A DNA stretch of 64,000 nt from JANQHS01 sp965227315 (GTDB lineage: Bacteria; Bacteroidota; Bacteroidia; Cytophagales; CCMP332). Below are positions 27,094 through 34,601 of this stretch, piece after piece. The notes under the pieces were generated by a model that was given only the letters and a program-made list of their open reading frames with translations, was not told the origin of the DNA and made no database searches. The stretch covers positions 2,604,001 to 2,668,000 of the forward strand of contig OZ245737.1 in the NCBI GenBank assembly GCA_965227315.1. Direction: 5' to 3'. The position numbers were made by a program, and so were the translations under genes. The first letter of the stretch is position 1; the number at the start of each line of letters is the position of its first letter.

Positions 27094-27225
27094 ATGCATA
27101 TAAAATCTAAAAGAAAGGAATCGCTCAGGTCTCTATACGCTGCCCTTCAAAAAATGGGCAAGGGTGTTGAGAAGGTGAGCGCTGTTCTCAAAAAAGGAAA
27201 GGTTAATCCTCAGGGGACAAATTAG
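27094..27225 (+). CDS. Possible 43-residue basic protein
   Basis: ATG at 27094 to TAG at 27225. The peptide begins MHIKSKRKESLRSLYAALQK and is strongly basic with an amphipathic helix (LRSLYAALQKMGKGVEKVSAVL) typical of small nucleic-acid- or membrane-associated proteins. It starts 51 bases after the lipoprotein gene, and a near match to the Bacteroidota -7 box (TATTTTCG) stands about 15 bases upstream. I know no homologue. It could equally be a chance frame. Confidence 0.35.
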   Translation: MHIKSKRKESLRSLYAALQKMGKGVEKVSAVLKKGKVNPQGTN

Positions 27226-27321
27226 GATATCCCTTGTATGATCAGAATTCCTGTTCTTTCTGGTCAGGGCGACTGCTGTGCTCTCTTGATCTGATCAGCA
27301 GTACTCATTGTACCGCATTTG
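27226..27321. other. Gene-poor interval with two hairpins
   Basis: Between the small basic frame and tRNA-Ala there is no further coding frame. A stem GATCAGAA/TTCTGGTC (27240-27265) and a stem ACTGCTG/CAGCAGT (27272-27302) can form, neither followed by a T-run on either strand, so I do not call them terminators. Confidence 0.4.
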
Positions 27322-27395
27322 TGGAGGATAACGGATTCGAACCGATGACCTCTTCGCTGCCAGCGAAGCGCTCTAGCCAACTGAGCTAATCCCCC
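27322..27395 (-). tRNA. tRNA-Ala (GGC)
   Basis: A 74-base tRNA on the minus strand. The acceptor stem GGGGGAT/ATCCTCC has one G-U pair and discriminator A; the D-arm is TAGCTCAGTTGGCTAGAGC; the anticodon loop CTGGCAG (five paired stem bases each side) shows anticodon GGC; the T-arm is ATCGG-TTCGAAT-CCGTT. The second T-stem pair (50-64) is U against U, whereas the sequence expected for this family pairs there. Otherwise the fold is complete. No CCA is encoded. Confidence 0.9.
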
Positions 27396-27447
27396 ATTTA
27401 CGGATTAGCCACATAAGCTGAGCAAATTGATTCTTCAAAATACCATT

Positions 27448-27491
27448 GCTCTAGCCTCCCGATAGCTTCCATCGGGATGAGCTAATCCCCC
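27448..27491 (-). pseudogene. Broken copy of the tRNA-Ala 5' half with a palindrome in the D-loop
   Basis: On the minus strand, GGGGGATTAGCTCA and GGCTAGAGC repeat the first part of the tRNA-Ala gene exactly. The three bases GTT between them in the intact D-loop are replaced by a 21-base palindrome. The similarity also continues upstream of the acceptor (ATTAGCCA is shared), and the rest of the tRNA is missing. It lies 53 bases upstream of the intact gene. A duplication followed by insertion of a small mobile palindrome is the simplest reading. Confidence 0.7.
27457..27477. repeat. Small palindromic unit inside the tRNA fragment
   Basis: Arms TCCCGAT and ATCGGGA enclose the loop AGCTTCC. It is the only insertion relative to the intact tRNA-Ala D-loop. 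The outer TCCCG/CGGGA is shared with the palindrome at 18701 near tRNA-Asn. Confidence 0.6.
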
Positions 27492-27556
27492 TTAAGCATT
27501 AGCCAATACTATCGGCTAAGCCCGTTAAAAAGGAAGCCGCAAATTTATGATAGAAA

Positions 27557-28108
27557 CTAAAATGGCCTAACGGCTTTGACGAATATTTTTTGATAGTAAT
27601 TGGAGAAAAGGTTGTTTTCCACCACCCCCAGGGAACTTGATGCATGAACAAATAGCACATTCTCTTTTGAGTTGACCCGGGTGACCAATCCCACGTGTGT
27701 GATCTTCTTTCTTTTCTTGCCGGCAGCAAAAAATACCCAATCACCTTCTCGCAGTTTCTTCTTGGAGACTTTCTTTCCAACTCTACTTTGGTCAGAGGAT
27801 ACCCTCGGGATCTTTATCCCATTGCTTTGATATGAAACATAAAGGAGGCCGGAGCAATCCATACCCGACCTTGTAGTTCCACCCCATTTGTAAGGAGTAC
27901 CCATATAACCTTTGGAAGTTTGGATCACTGAGGCAATTCTTCTTTTTTTTTCCTTCCGTTTTAGATCTTCCGCATCGGTGATCGTTATCCTTGAACCTCC
28001 GCAGGAGGACAGAATGCAAATCCAGAATATCAGAGCTTTGTGGGTACTAATCCCGGATCTTATAAATGGCGGATAGATTACGACCTTTTTCGTTGTAATC
28101 CATTCCAT
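27557..28108 (-). CDS. NlpC/P60-family cell-wall peptidase lipoprotein
   Basis: C40 cysteine peptidase. The catalytic triad is visible: Cys in SGMDCSGLLY, His in KITHVGLV, and the third polar residue near VHASSS. This family cleaves peptidoglycan peptide bonds. A lipobox LSSC precedes the domain. The start is uncertain: the ATG at 28108 gives a long 35-residue leader and overlaps hpt by 62 bases, whereas an ATT at 28051, overlapping the hpt stop as ATTAG, gives a textbook short lipoprotein signal ISTHKALIFWICILSSC. The peptidase assignment is firm; the start is not. Confidence 0.88.
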   Translation of the reverse strand: MEWITTKKVVIYPPFIRSGISTHKALIFWICILSSCGGSRITITDAEDLKRKEKKRRIASVIQTSKGYMGTPYKWGGTTRSGMDCSGLLYVSYQSNGIKIPRVSSDQSRVGKKVSKKKLREGDWVFFAAGKKRKKITHVGLVTRVNSKENVLFVHASSSLGVVENNLFSNYYQKIFVKAVRPF

Positions 28109-28574
28109 AACCAACAAGAAACCTGTTTTCAACTTCAAATCCGACATACTTGATCGGGAACCTGCCCTTAAATACTTCTGGTTTCAGCAAAAATGCTGCA
28201 AATTCTATAGATGCGGGATTAAATTTTAAGAATTGGGATTTCAGGTACTCGCAGGTAAGTCCCGTATCCACAATATCATCGAGAACAATAATGTGTCTAT
28301 TTTCCAGGTCGGTGTCCAACCGGATCTTTTCTTCGACCTTTCCCGTGCTTTTCGTGCCCTGATATGAAGAAACCTGATAAAAGGATACTTCCGGTTCTCC
28401 ACTCATGGATTTCATCAGGTCGGAGGTGAAAATGAACGCCCCCTTTAGAATAGAAACAAATAGTGGGTCTTTGTTTAGATAATCCTCGGAGATCTTTTCT
28501 CCAAGTTGCTGAACCCTGGATGCGATTTTTTCCTCCGGAATATAGAGATCAAAATATTTGTCAAGGATCCTCAT
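28047..28574 (-). CDS. hpt: Hypoxanthine phosphoribosyltransferase
   Basis: A 175-residue type I phosphoribosyltransferase for purine salvage in the cytoplasm. The PRPP-binding signature is IIVLDDIVDTGLT, the flexible loop begins VSSYQGTKSTGKV, and the C-terminal LVGYGMDYNEKGRNL is the usual hypoxanthine/guanine-binding part. The ATG at 28574 directly follows the T-run of the terminator of the pyrophosphatase gene, and its stop overlaps the NlpC lipoprotein region. The enzyme also often salvages guanine; the sequence does not tell which base is preferred. Confidence 0.94.
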   Translation of the reverse strand: MRILDKYFDLYIPEEKIASRVQQLGEKISEDYLNKDPLFVSILKGAFIFTSDLMKSMSGEPEVSFYQVSSYQGTKSTGKVEEKIRLDTDLENRHIIVLDDIVDTGLTCEYLKSQFLKFNPASIEFAAFLLKPEVFKGRFPIKYVGFEVENRFLVGYGMDYNEKGRNLSAIYKIRD

Positions 28575-28603
28575 AAAAAAGCCCGGAGTTTTATGCTCCG
28601 GGC
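28575..28603 (-). terminator. Terminator of the pyrophosphatase gene, abutting the hpt ATG
   Basis: Minus-strand arms GCCCGGAG and CTCCGGGC (8 perfect pairs, mostly G-C) are followed by six T that run straight into the hpt ATG (28572-28574). The hairpin begins 8 bases after the pyrophosphatase stop. Confidence 0.9.
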
Positions 28604-28611
28604 CATTTAAT

Positions 28612-31377
28612 CTATTCTGCGGGATTTGCTTCGACCGAAATGGAGACAGTCACATCATCTCCGACCATTTTAGGCATGGTCCGCATTTCATAATCGAATC
28701 GATTCAGTATGAAATCGCCCTCAAAGGAGATTACCGATCCACCGTCTTCAAAATCGGTTCTTCCCAGATATGTGAATGGAAGTGCGATGGGTTGGGTGAC
28801 ACCGTGCATTGTCAATTCACCATTGGCTACGTAACCGCTTTTTGTTCTTTCGATATTCGTAGAAGAAAACCTGATTTCAGGATAGTTGGCAACATCGAAG
28901 AATCGATCACTTCTGAGGTCCTCGTCTCGCTTGTCTATCTTGGTATCGATCGAAGAAGCGTTGATCAGAATATCAATGCTTGATTCTTCCATATTTTCAG
29001 AGATATTGATATTTCCTGAAACATCCTCGAAACTTCCCCTGGAGTTGGCGAGTATATGCCTGATCTGGAATTCAACAAAAGTATGTGCCTTGTCCAATTG
29101 CCAGTTTCCGACAGCATCGGTCATCTCCAAAACAACCGGCCCTTCTTCAACTACATCATCAATGACAACTACGGACGCCGATTCAGCCATATCATCATCA
29201 CCGGAACTCACAATGGCAATAGAAGGTGCGATCACCAATGCCACAACCGACATAAGCTTCAGCAGAATGTTCAGGGAAGGCCCGGAGGTATCCTTGAACG
29301 GATCACCAACGGTGTCTCCAACAACTGCGGCCTTGTGAGGATCTGATCCTTTGCCAAACTTTTTCCCATTAATCTCAAACCCTTCTTCGATCATCTTCTT
29401 GGCGTTATCCCAGGCTCCTCCGGCGTTTGATTGGAAGATCGCCATCAATACACCCGCTGAAGTTACTCCTGCGAGAAGGCCACCGAGCATTTCCGGGCCC
29501 GCAACAAAACCGATGAGCACGGGAACCAAAACAGCCATTAAGCCGGGAAGGACCATTTCCTTGATTGAGGCCTTGGTCGAGATCTCGACGCATTTATCAT
29601 ATTCGGCAACTCCATCAGCAGCTTCAAAAGTGTCCTTATCAGCCTGAGACCATTCACTTTGATCTTTTCCTTCATTTCTTTTCATGATTTCCAATGCAGC
29701 TCCAAGTGCCGGGATCTGCTTGAATTGCCTTCTTACTTCTTCGATCATGGCCATTGCGGCTCTTCCAACTGCGTTCATACTCATGGAGGAAAACACAAAT
29801 GGCAACATGGCTCCTACAAGCAGACCCGCCATTACCTTGGGGTCGGCAATATTGATCGTGGTCAGATTTGCCTGTTGCATGAATGCAGCAAAAAGGGCCA
29901 AAGCAGTCAGAGCGGCTGACCCAATCGCGAAACCTTTTCCAATTGCGGCAGTGGTATTTCCAACTGCATCAAGCTTGTCGGTTCTTTCCCTTACCTCTTT
30001 GGGAAGTTCGGCCATCTCGGCGATACCACCGGCATTATCAGAAATCGGTCCATAGGCATCAACCGCCAACTGAATACCTGTGTTGGCAAGCATTCCAACA
30101 GCGGCAATTGCGATACCGAATAGCCCGGCGAATTGAAAGGAGATCAGAATGGCTGCTGCGATCAAGAGTACCGGAATAGCGGTACTCATCATTCCTACTC
30201 CAAGTCCGGCAATGATATTGGTAGCTGAACCGGTTACGGATTGTCTTACGATAGAAGTGACGGGCTTGGTGCCGGTACCGGTATAGTATTCGGTGATCTT
30301 CCCGATTGCTAATCCGGCAATCAGTCCTGCAAGCGTGGCAAAGAATACACCGTTGGAGGTATATTCCCTCCCATTGACAGACCATGATTCCGGAAGGAAA
30401 TAATTAATGATGAAGAATGAGGCGATCACCATCACAATGGCAGATCCGAACTCCCCAATATTCAATGCTTTATGTGGGCTTCCTCCTTCTTTTACTCTCA
30501 CGAAAAATGTTCCGAAGATCGATACGAGGATTCCGACGGCTGCAAGGGCCAATGGTAATACAACTGCGCCGAGACCATCCAGGGGAAAATCGGTGACGGT
30601 TACAAAAGCGGCACCCAGCACCATGGTACCAATGATCGAACCTACATAAGATTCAAAAAGATCGGCGCCCATTCCTGCAACATCACCAACATTGTCGCCA
30701 ACATTATCCGCTATGGTTGCCGGGTTCAACGGGTGATCCTCCGGAATACCGGCTTCAACTTTTCCAACAAGGTCAGCTCCCACATCTGCTGCCTTGGTAT
30801 AAATACCACCGCCTACTCTGGCAAAAAGTGCAATGGATGAGGCGCCAAGTGAAAACCCTGCCAGGACATTCAGGACAGTTGTAACACTATCAGTATCTCC
30901 TAATCCAAACATTTGGGAATAGAGTATGAAAAGCAGACTTAGCCCCAATACTCCCAGGCCGACAACACCCATTCCCATAACGGATCCACCGCCGAAGGCG
31001 ACTTCAAGCGCCTTACCGAGGGAGTCCCTGGCTGCGTTGGTGGTTCTCACATTTGCTTTTGTGGCTACCCTCATTCCCAGGAAGCCGGCCAAGGCGGAAC
31101 AGATCGCTCCTACCACGAAAGAAAGTGCCACCAAGGCACTGGAATTATTTTCATTCGCTCCTTTGAAGGCAAGCAAAGCTGCGACCGCAACGACAAAAAC
31201 GGCAAGGACTTTGTATTCTGCTTTTAAGAACGCCATAGCACCTTCTGAAATGTGCTTGGCAATATTTTTCATTTTATCGTTTCCTACTTCCTGTGCGCCT
31301 ACCCACCTGGATTTCCAGACTACATAAAGAAGTGCTGCTAACCCGCTCAAAGGCAGGAAAAACATCAATTTTTCCAT
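28612..31377 (-). CDS. hppA: Membrane-bound ion-pumping pyrophosphatase fused to a C-terminal YceI domain
   Basis: A 921-residue single chain. Residues 1 to about 725 are a complete M-PPase: 16 membrane helices, DVGADLVGKVEAGIPEDHP near 193 for Mg-pyrophosphate, DNVGDNVGDVAGMGADLFESY, and the C-terminal DPHKAAVVGDTVGDPFKDT. GNTTAAIGKG (about 471) with Ala and Gly at the K+-control positions is the K+-dependent type, whose members pump Na+ or H+. An acidic linker (725-750) leads to a YceI-like lipid-binding domain (about 752-921: WQLDKAHTFVEFQIRHI, ASSIDTKIDKRDEDLRSDRFFDV, ELTMHGVTQPIALP). In M-PPases the C-terminus faces the periplasm, where YceI proteins act. The frame is unbroken. Confidence 0.93.
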   Translation of the reverse strand: MEKLMFFLPLSGLAALLYVVWKSRWVGAQEVGNDKMKNIAKHISEGAMAFLKAEYKVLAVFVVAVAALLAFKGANENNSSALVALSFVVGAICSALAGFLGMRVATKANVRTTNAARDSLGKALEVAFGGGSVMGMGVVGLGVLGLSLLFILYSQMFGLGDTDSVTTVLNVLAGFSLGASSIALFARVGGGIYTKAADVGADLVGKVEAGIPEDHPLNPATIADNVGDNVGDVAGMGADLFESYVGSIIGTMVLGAAFVTVTDFPLDGLGAVVLPLALAAVGILVSIFGTFFVRVKEGGSPHKALNIGEFGSAIVMVIASFFIINYFLPESWSVNGREYTSNGVFFATLAGLIAGLAIGKITEYYTGTGTKPVTSIVRQSVTGSATNIIAGLGVGMMSTAIPVLLIAAAILISFQFAGLFGIAIAAVGMLANTGIQLAVDAYGPISDNAGGIAEMAELPKEVRERTDKLDAVGNTTAAIGKGFAIGSAALTALALFAAFMQQANLTTINIADPKVMAGLLVGAMLPFVFSSMSMNAVGRAAMAMIEEVRRQFKQIPALGAALEIMKRNEGKDQSEWSQADKDTFEAADGVAEYDKCVEISTKASIKEMVLPGLMAVLVPVLIGFVAGPEMLGGLLAGVTSAGVLMAIFQSNAGGAWDNAKKMIEEGFEINGKKFGKGSDPHKAAVVGDTVGDPFKDTSGPSLNILLKLMSVVALVIAPSIAIVSSGDDDMAESASVVVIDDVVEEGPVVLEMTDAVGNWQLDKAHTFVEFQIRHILANSRGSFEDVSGNINISENMEESSIDILINASSIDTKIDKRDEDLRSDRFFDVANYPEIRFSSTNIERTKSGYVANGELTMHGVTQPIALPFTYLGRTDFEDGGSVISFEGDFILNRFDYEMRTMPKMVGDDVTVSISVEANPAE

Positions 31378-31419
31378 ATTTGTTTAGTTATTGATTATTG
31401 GGGGAAAAAATTCAGACCG

Positions 31420-31427
31420 CAAAACTA
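31420..31427 (-). promoter_or_regulatory. Candidate -7 element for the pyrophosphatase gene
   Basis: Minus-strand TAGTTTTG fits TAnnTTTG and lies 43 bases before the ATG at 31377. No clear -33 TTTG is found at the right spacing. Confidence 0.5.
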
Positions 31428-31464
31428 AAATTTTCTAGGTAATCAGATCATATCAAGTCAATTC

Positions 31465-32706
31465 ATGGACGGAAAAACCAATTTGAATCTAGAGTACATC
31501 TTACGATCACGGAGTCGCGGATTGTTGATTGCGGTGTACTTGGTTCTCTTTGGTTGCCAGGGTTTTGTCCAGGCGCAGGATCCGTATGGCGATATTCTGT
31601 TGAACAATCCTGCGATCAGGATTCAGGCAACCGAGGCTGTTAACATGATGTATAACTTCGATTTCGAGGAGGCCAATAAGCGATTCCGCTGGATAAAAAA
31701 TGATTACCCGGATCATCCTATGGGTTATTTCCTTCTTGGTTTGAGCGAATGGTGGAGGATCATACCGGATGTCGAAAATCATGATTATGATGATGCTTTT
31801 TTGGCTTATATGGATACTGCCATAACCAAGGCTGAAAATCTGGGAGATAAAAAGGAAGAAAACGTAGAGAAGGTTTTTTTTCTTGCTGCGGCATGGGCTT
31901 TCAAGGCGAGGCTGAATTCTGAGCGCGAGAATTATCGCAAGGCCAGTTGGTCGGGAAAGAAAGCCCTGAACTATTTGCAGGAAAGCCGGCAGTACCTTGA
32001 CTGGAGTCCGGAATTCTCCTTTGGTGAAGGACTCTATAATTATTATCGGGAATGGATTCCCGAGAACTATAAATACCTGAAGCCCATCATGCTTTTTTTT
32101 CCAAAAGGAGATAAGGAAACGGGAGTGCAACTTTTGGAAAAGAATGTAAAGGAGTCGTTTTATACCAAGACCGAAGCTCAGTATTGGTTAATGAAGATCT
32201 ATGATGAAGAGGCTGACTATGTCAATTCTCTTAGACTTGCTGACTACCTTCATAACACCTTTCCCAACAATCCCTATTTTCATCGCTATTATACCAGGCT
32301 TGAGTTCTGGAAGGGAAACCTTTTGGAGGTGGAGGTACAATCAAGAGAGATCTTGCAAAGAATTGAAGACCGCTGGCCAGGGTACGAATCGAACTCGGGG
32401 AGATATGCTTCTTTCTTTTTGGGTTATATCTACCAATTCAGGGATGGAAATATGGAATTGGCGAGTTACCATTACAATCGTGCCATTGAATTCTCATTGT
32501 CGAATAATTCTGAAGACACAGGCTATTATTTATGGTCTCAGACCTACCTTGCAAGGATGGATAGCCAGAAAGGGGATGTCGATTCCGCTCGGAGAAGATA
32601 TGAGATCGTAAAAGAAAATTCTGATAAGAATTCGGAGATCTATCAGGAAGCAAAGAAGTATTTGAAGGAAACCAAACCCAAGGGAGGATTTCTCTTCTTT
32701 GGCTAA
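31465..32706 (+). CDS. Exported TPR-like protein of unknown function
   Basis: A 413-residue protein with a hydrophobic N-terminal segment (GLLIAVYLVLFGCQGFVQAQ) that ends like a signal peptide, either cut after VQAQ or used as a lipoprotein signal at the Cys in LFGC. The rest consists of helical repeats: NMMYNFDFEEANKRFRWI, FLLGLSEWWRI, YFHRYYTRLEFWKGN. The spacing is TPR-like, and the composition is rich in Tyr, Trp and Asn, common in Bacteroidota periplasmic proteins. No function is known. It is divergent from the pyrophosphatase and shares the CTAA double stop with the Lrp gene. Confidence 0.75.
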   Translation: MDGKTNLNLEYILRSRSRGLLIAVYLVLFGCQGFVQAQDPYGDILLNNPAIRIQATEAVNMMYNFDFEEANKRFRWIKNDYPDHPMGYFLLGLSEWWRIIPDVENHDYDDAFLAYMDTAITKAENLGDKKEENVEKVFFLAAAWAFKARLNSERENYRKASWSGKKALNYLQESRQYLDWSPEFSFGEGLYNYYREWIPENYKYLKPIMLFFPKGDKETGVQLLEKNVKESFYTKTEAQYWLMKIYDEEADYVNSLRLADYLHNTFPNNPYFHRYYTRLEFWKGNLLEVEVQSREILQRIEDRWPGYESNSGRYASFFLGYIYQFRDGNMELASYHYNRAIEFSLSNNSEDTGYYLWSQTYLARMDSQKGDVDSARRRYEIVKENSDKNSEIYQEAKKYLKETKPKGGFLFFG

Positions 32707-33194
32707 GGGATAGGGTGGGAATTGGTCTTTTTCAGGGTATTTAACACGACAAGACTTTCCATTCTATCAATTTCATCAAATTCCGTGAGCTTACCGATTA
32801 TAAGATTTTGATAACTCGAGATGCTCTGGGTGATCACCTTGAGCAAAACATCCGATTGACCGGTAAGGTGGTAGCATTCAACTATTTCATCGACCTGATT
32901 AATATGGTCAATGAATTTTTTTACCGTCTGTTTCTTGTTGTCTTTCAGGGATATCTGGATGAATGAAATGACGTCGAGGCCCAGCATGTCTTTGTCAAGC
33001 TCAACGGTAAATCCTTGTATGACTCCTGAATTTTCCAACTTCTTCACACGCTCAAGGGTGGGGGCAGGAGAAAGTCCTATTTCCTTGGAAAGCCTTGCGT
33101 TGGTGATCCTTGCATTTTCCTGAAGAATCCTGAGAATTTTTTTATCGATTTGATCCAAGACATTTGGGTTTTGAGGTGATCGACGATGCTTCAA
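32703..33194 (-). CDS. Lrp/AsnC-family transcriptional regulator
   Basis: A 163-residue regulator. The N-terminal winged helix-turn-helix (LDQIDKKILRILQENARITNARLSKEIGLSPAPTLERVKKLE-type, about 13-55) is the standard Lrp DNA-binding domain with the LS.APxxxRVKxLE recognition helix. The C-terminal RAM/ligand domain follows (VISFIQISLKDNKKQTV, VDEIVECYHLTGQSDVLLKV). Proteins of this family form octamers and respond to amino acids. It is transcribed leftward toward the TPR gene. Its targets are not apparent from the window. Confidence 0.94.
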   Translation of the reverse strand: MKHRRSPQNPNVLDQIDKKILRILQENARITNARLSKEIGLSPAPTLERVKKLENSGVIQGFTVELDKDMLGLDVISFIQISLKDNKKQTVKKFIDHINQVDEIVECYHLTGQSDVLLKVITQSISSYQNLIIGKLTEFDEIDRMESLVVLNTLKKTNSHPIP

Positions 33195-33260
33195 AAATAT
33201 CCAAAATACCCTTCCTTCGGGATTTCTCGGGAATTAAGATTACCTCTATTGGAATTCAAA

Positions 33261-33268
33261 TAAATTTG
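33261..33268 (+). promoter_or_regulatory. Candidate -7 element for the polysaccharide membrane protein
   Basis: TAAATTTG, exact to TAnnTTTG, 10 bases before the ATG at 33279. The -33 region is not obvious. Confidence 0.45.
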
Positions 33269-33278
33269 CCTTCGTTCC

Positions 33279-34601
33279 ATGGAGCTCAAGGATATCATTA
33301 TTACGCCCATCTTTTTGGCGGTACTCTTTCCATTCTTTTTGGGATTCAGATCTGCGCAAAAGGACCCTTTTGATCGACAATTGGTCAGCATAGGTTTGAC
33401 GATAAAATTCCTGGGGGCCTTGGCGATCGGATTGATCTATCAGTTTTACTACGGGGGAGGAGATACCTTCAATTTCTATAAGCAATCAAAGATCGTTTGG
33501 GAAGCAACCCTTGAAAACCCCATGAACTATCTGAAGTTCGCCTTCAGTTCGGGAAATTTTATTGCGGGATTAGGCCAATATATTTCCAAGCTTTATTGGT
33601 ATTCGGACCCCTCTTCATTCTTTGTGATCAAAGTTGCTTCCTTTTTTGGACTGTTCACGCTCAATGCATATCTGCCCATCTCATTTTGCTTTGCCCTGAT
33701 GTCTTTTTCAGGCTCATGGACCCTTTATTCGGTATTTAAGGATCGATATCCAAACCTAAAGAAAGAAGCAGCGATAGCGGCCTTTCTTGTTCCCAGTTGT
33801 GTTATTTGGGGCTCCGGTCTGTTTAAGGATACACTCACTTTTGCAGCCATTGGGTGGGTGGTCTACGCGTTTTATTGGATACTGATTCGCAAGACCCTAA
33901 TGAAATCGGCGATCATCGGTGGAGTAATAGCGATCTATGTATTGGTCATCGTCAAAGTCTATATACTGCTTTCTCTGGTACCATGCCTCCTGGGTTGGCT
34001 CGTGCTTGAAAACCTACAAAGCATTGGATCACCGGTGGTACGTTTTATAGTCTCCCCCTTGTTCTTTGCCCTCGGCGGGGTGATGGCATTTCTCACGCTG
34101 GACCAACTGGCGGAAAACAATGCCAAATACGATCTTGAGAACATCGCATTGACCTCCAGGACAACAGCATATGATATTGCATACTGGACCGGAAAGGGTG
34201 CAGGTTCAACGTATATACTAGGGGATCATGACGGCACCTTTACCGGGATCCTTTCGCTTGCTCCTCAGGCTGTTGTTGTGACACTTTTCAGACCCTGGCT
34301 TTGGGAGGCCAACAATGTACTGATGCTGATCCTTGCTCTTGAAAGTGTTTTGATCTTGTTGTTGACCATGTATATTCTTCTCAAGGGGCGAGCCATAATC
34401 AAAACATTCCTCCAGATCCGGTCGGACCCATTTTTGGTATTCTGCTTCGTATTCTCAGTAGTGTTTGCCGTTGGGGTAGGGGTAAGCAGTTTTAATTTCG
34501 GTTCGCTGGCCAGGTACAAGATCCCCCTGTTGCCTTTTTACGTTTTCGGACTCCTGGTTCTAAATGCCTATTTGACAAGACGTGATACGGATCGGATCTA
34601 G
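33279..34601 (+). CDS. Polytopic membrane protein beside the polysaccharide cluster
   Basis: A 440-residue protein with about 10 membrane segments. It has no ABC or Wzx signature. Hydrophobic segments are interrupted by a charged loop after residue 55 (YYGGGDTFNFYKQS) and a larger loop near 280-320, the look of O-antigen polymerase-like or GT-C-type membrane enzymes that act on lipid-linked sugars. It is the only rightward gene of the cluster and shares a CTAG double stop with the glycosyltransferase at 34598. A polymerase or ligase role is inference; the protein is not a family I can name. Confidence 0.75.
   Translation: MELKDIIITPIFLAVLFPFFLGFRSAQKDPFDRQLVSIGLTIKFLGALAIGLIYQFYYGGGDTFNFYKQSKIVWEATLENPMNYLKFAFSSGNFIAGLGQYISKLYWYSDPSSFFVIKVASFFGLFTLNAYLPISFCFALMSFSGSWTLYSVFKDRYPNLKKEAAIAAFLVPSCVIWGSGLFKDTLTFAAIGWVVYAFYWILIRKTLMKSAIIGGVIAIYVLVIVKVYILLSLVPCLLGWLVLENLQSIGSPVVRFIVSPLFFALGGVMAFLTLDQLAENNAKYDLENIALTSRTTAYDIAYWTGKGAGSTYILGDHDGTFTGILSLAPQAVVVTLFRPWLWEANNVLMLILALESVLILLLTMYILLKGRAIIKTFLQIRSDPFLVFCFVFSVVFAVGVGVSSFNFGSLARYKIPLLPFYVFGLLVLNAYLTRRDTDRI

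Noticed and set aside
27240..27302. Terminators between the small basic frame and tRNA-Ala
   Set aside because: Two stems form but neither is followed by a T-run on either strand.
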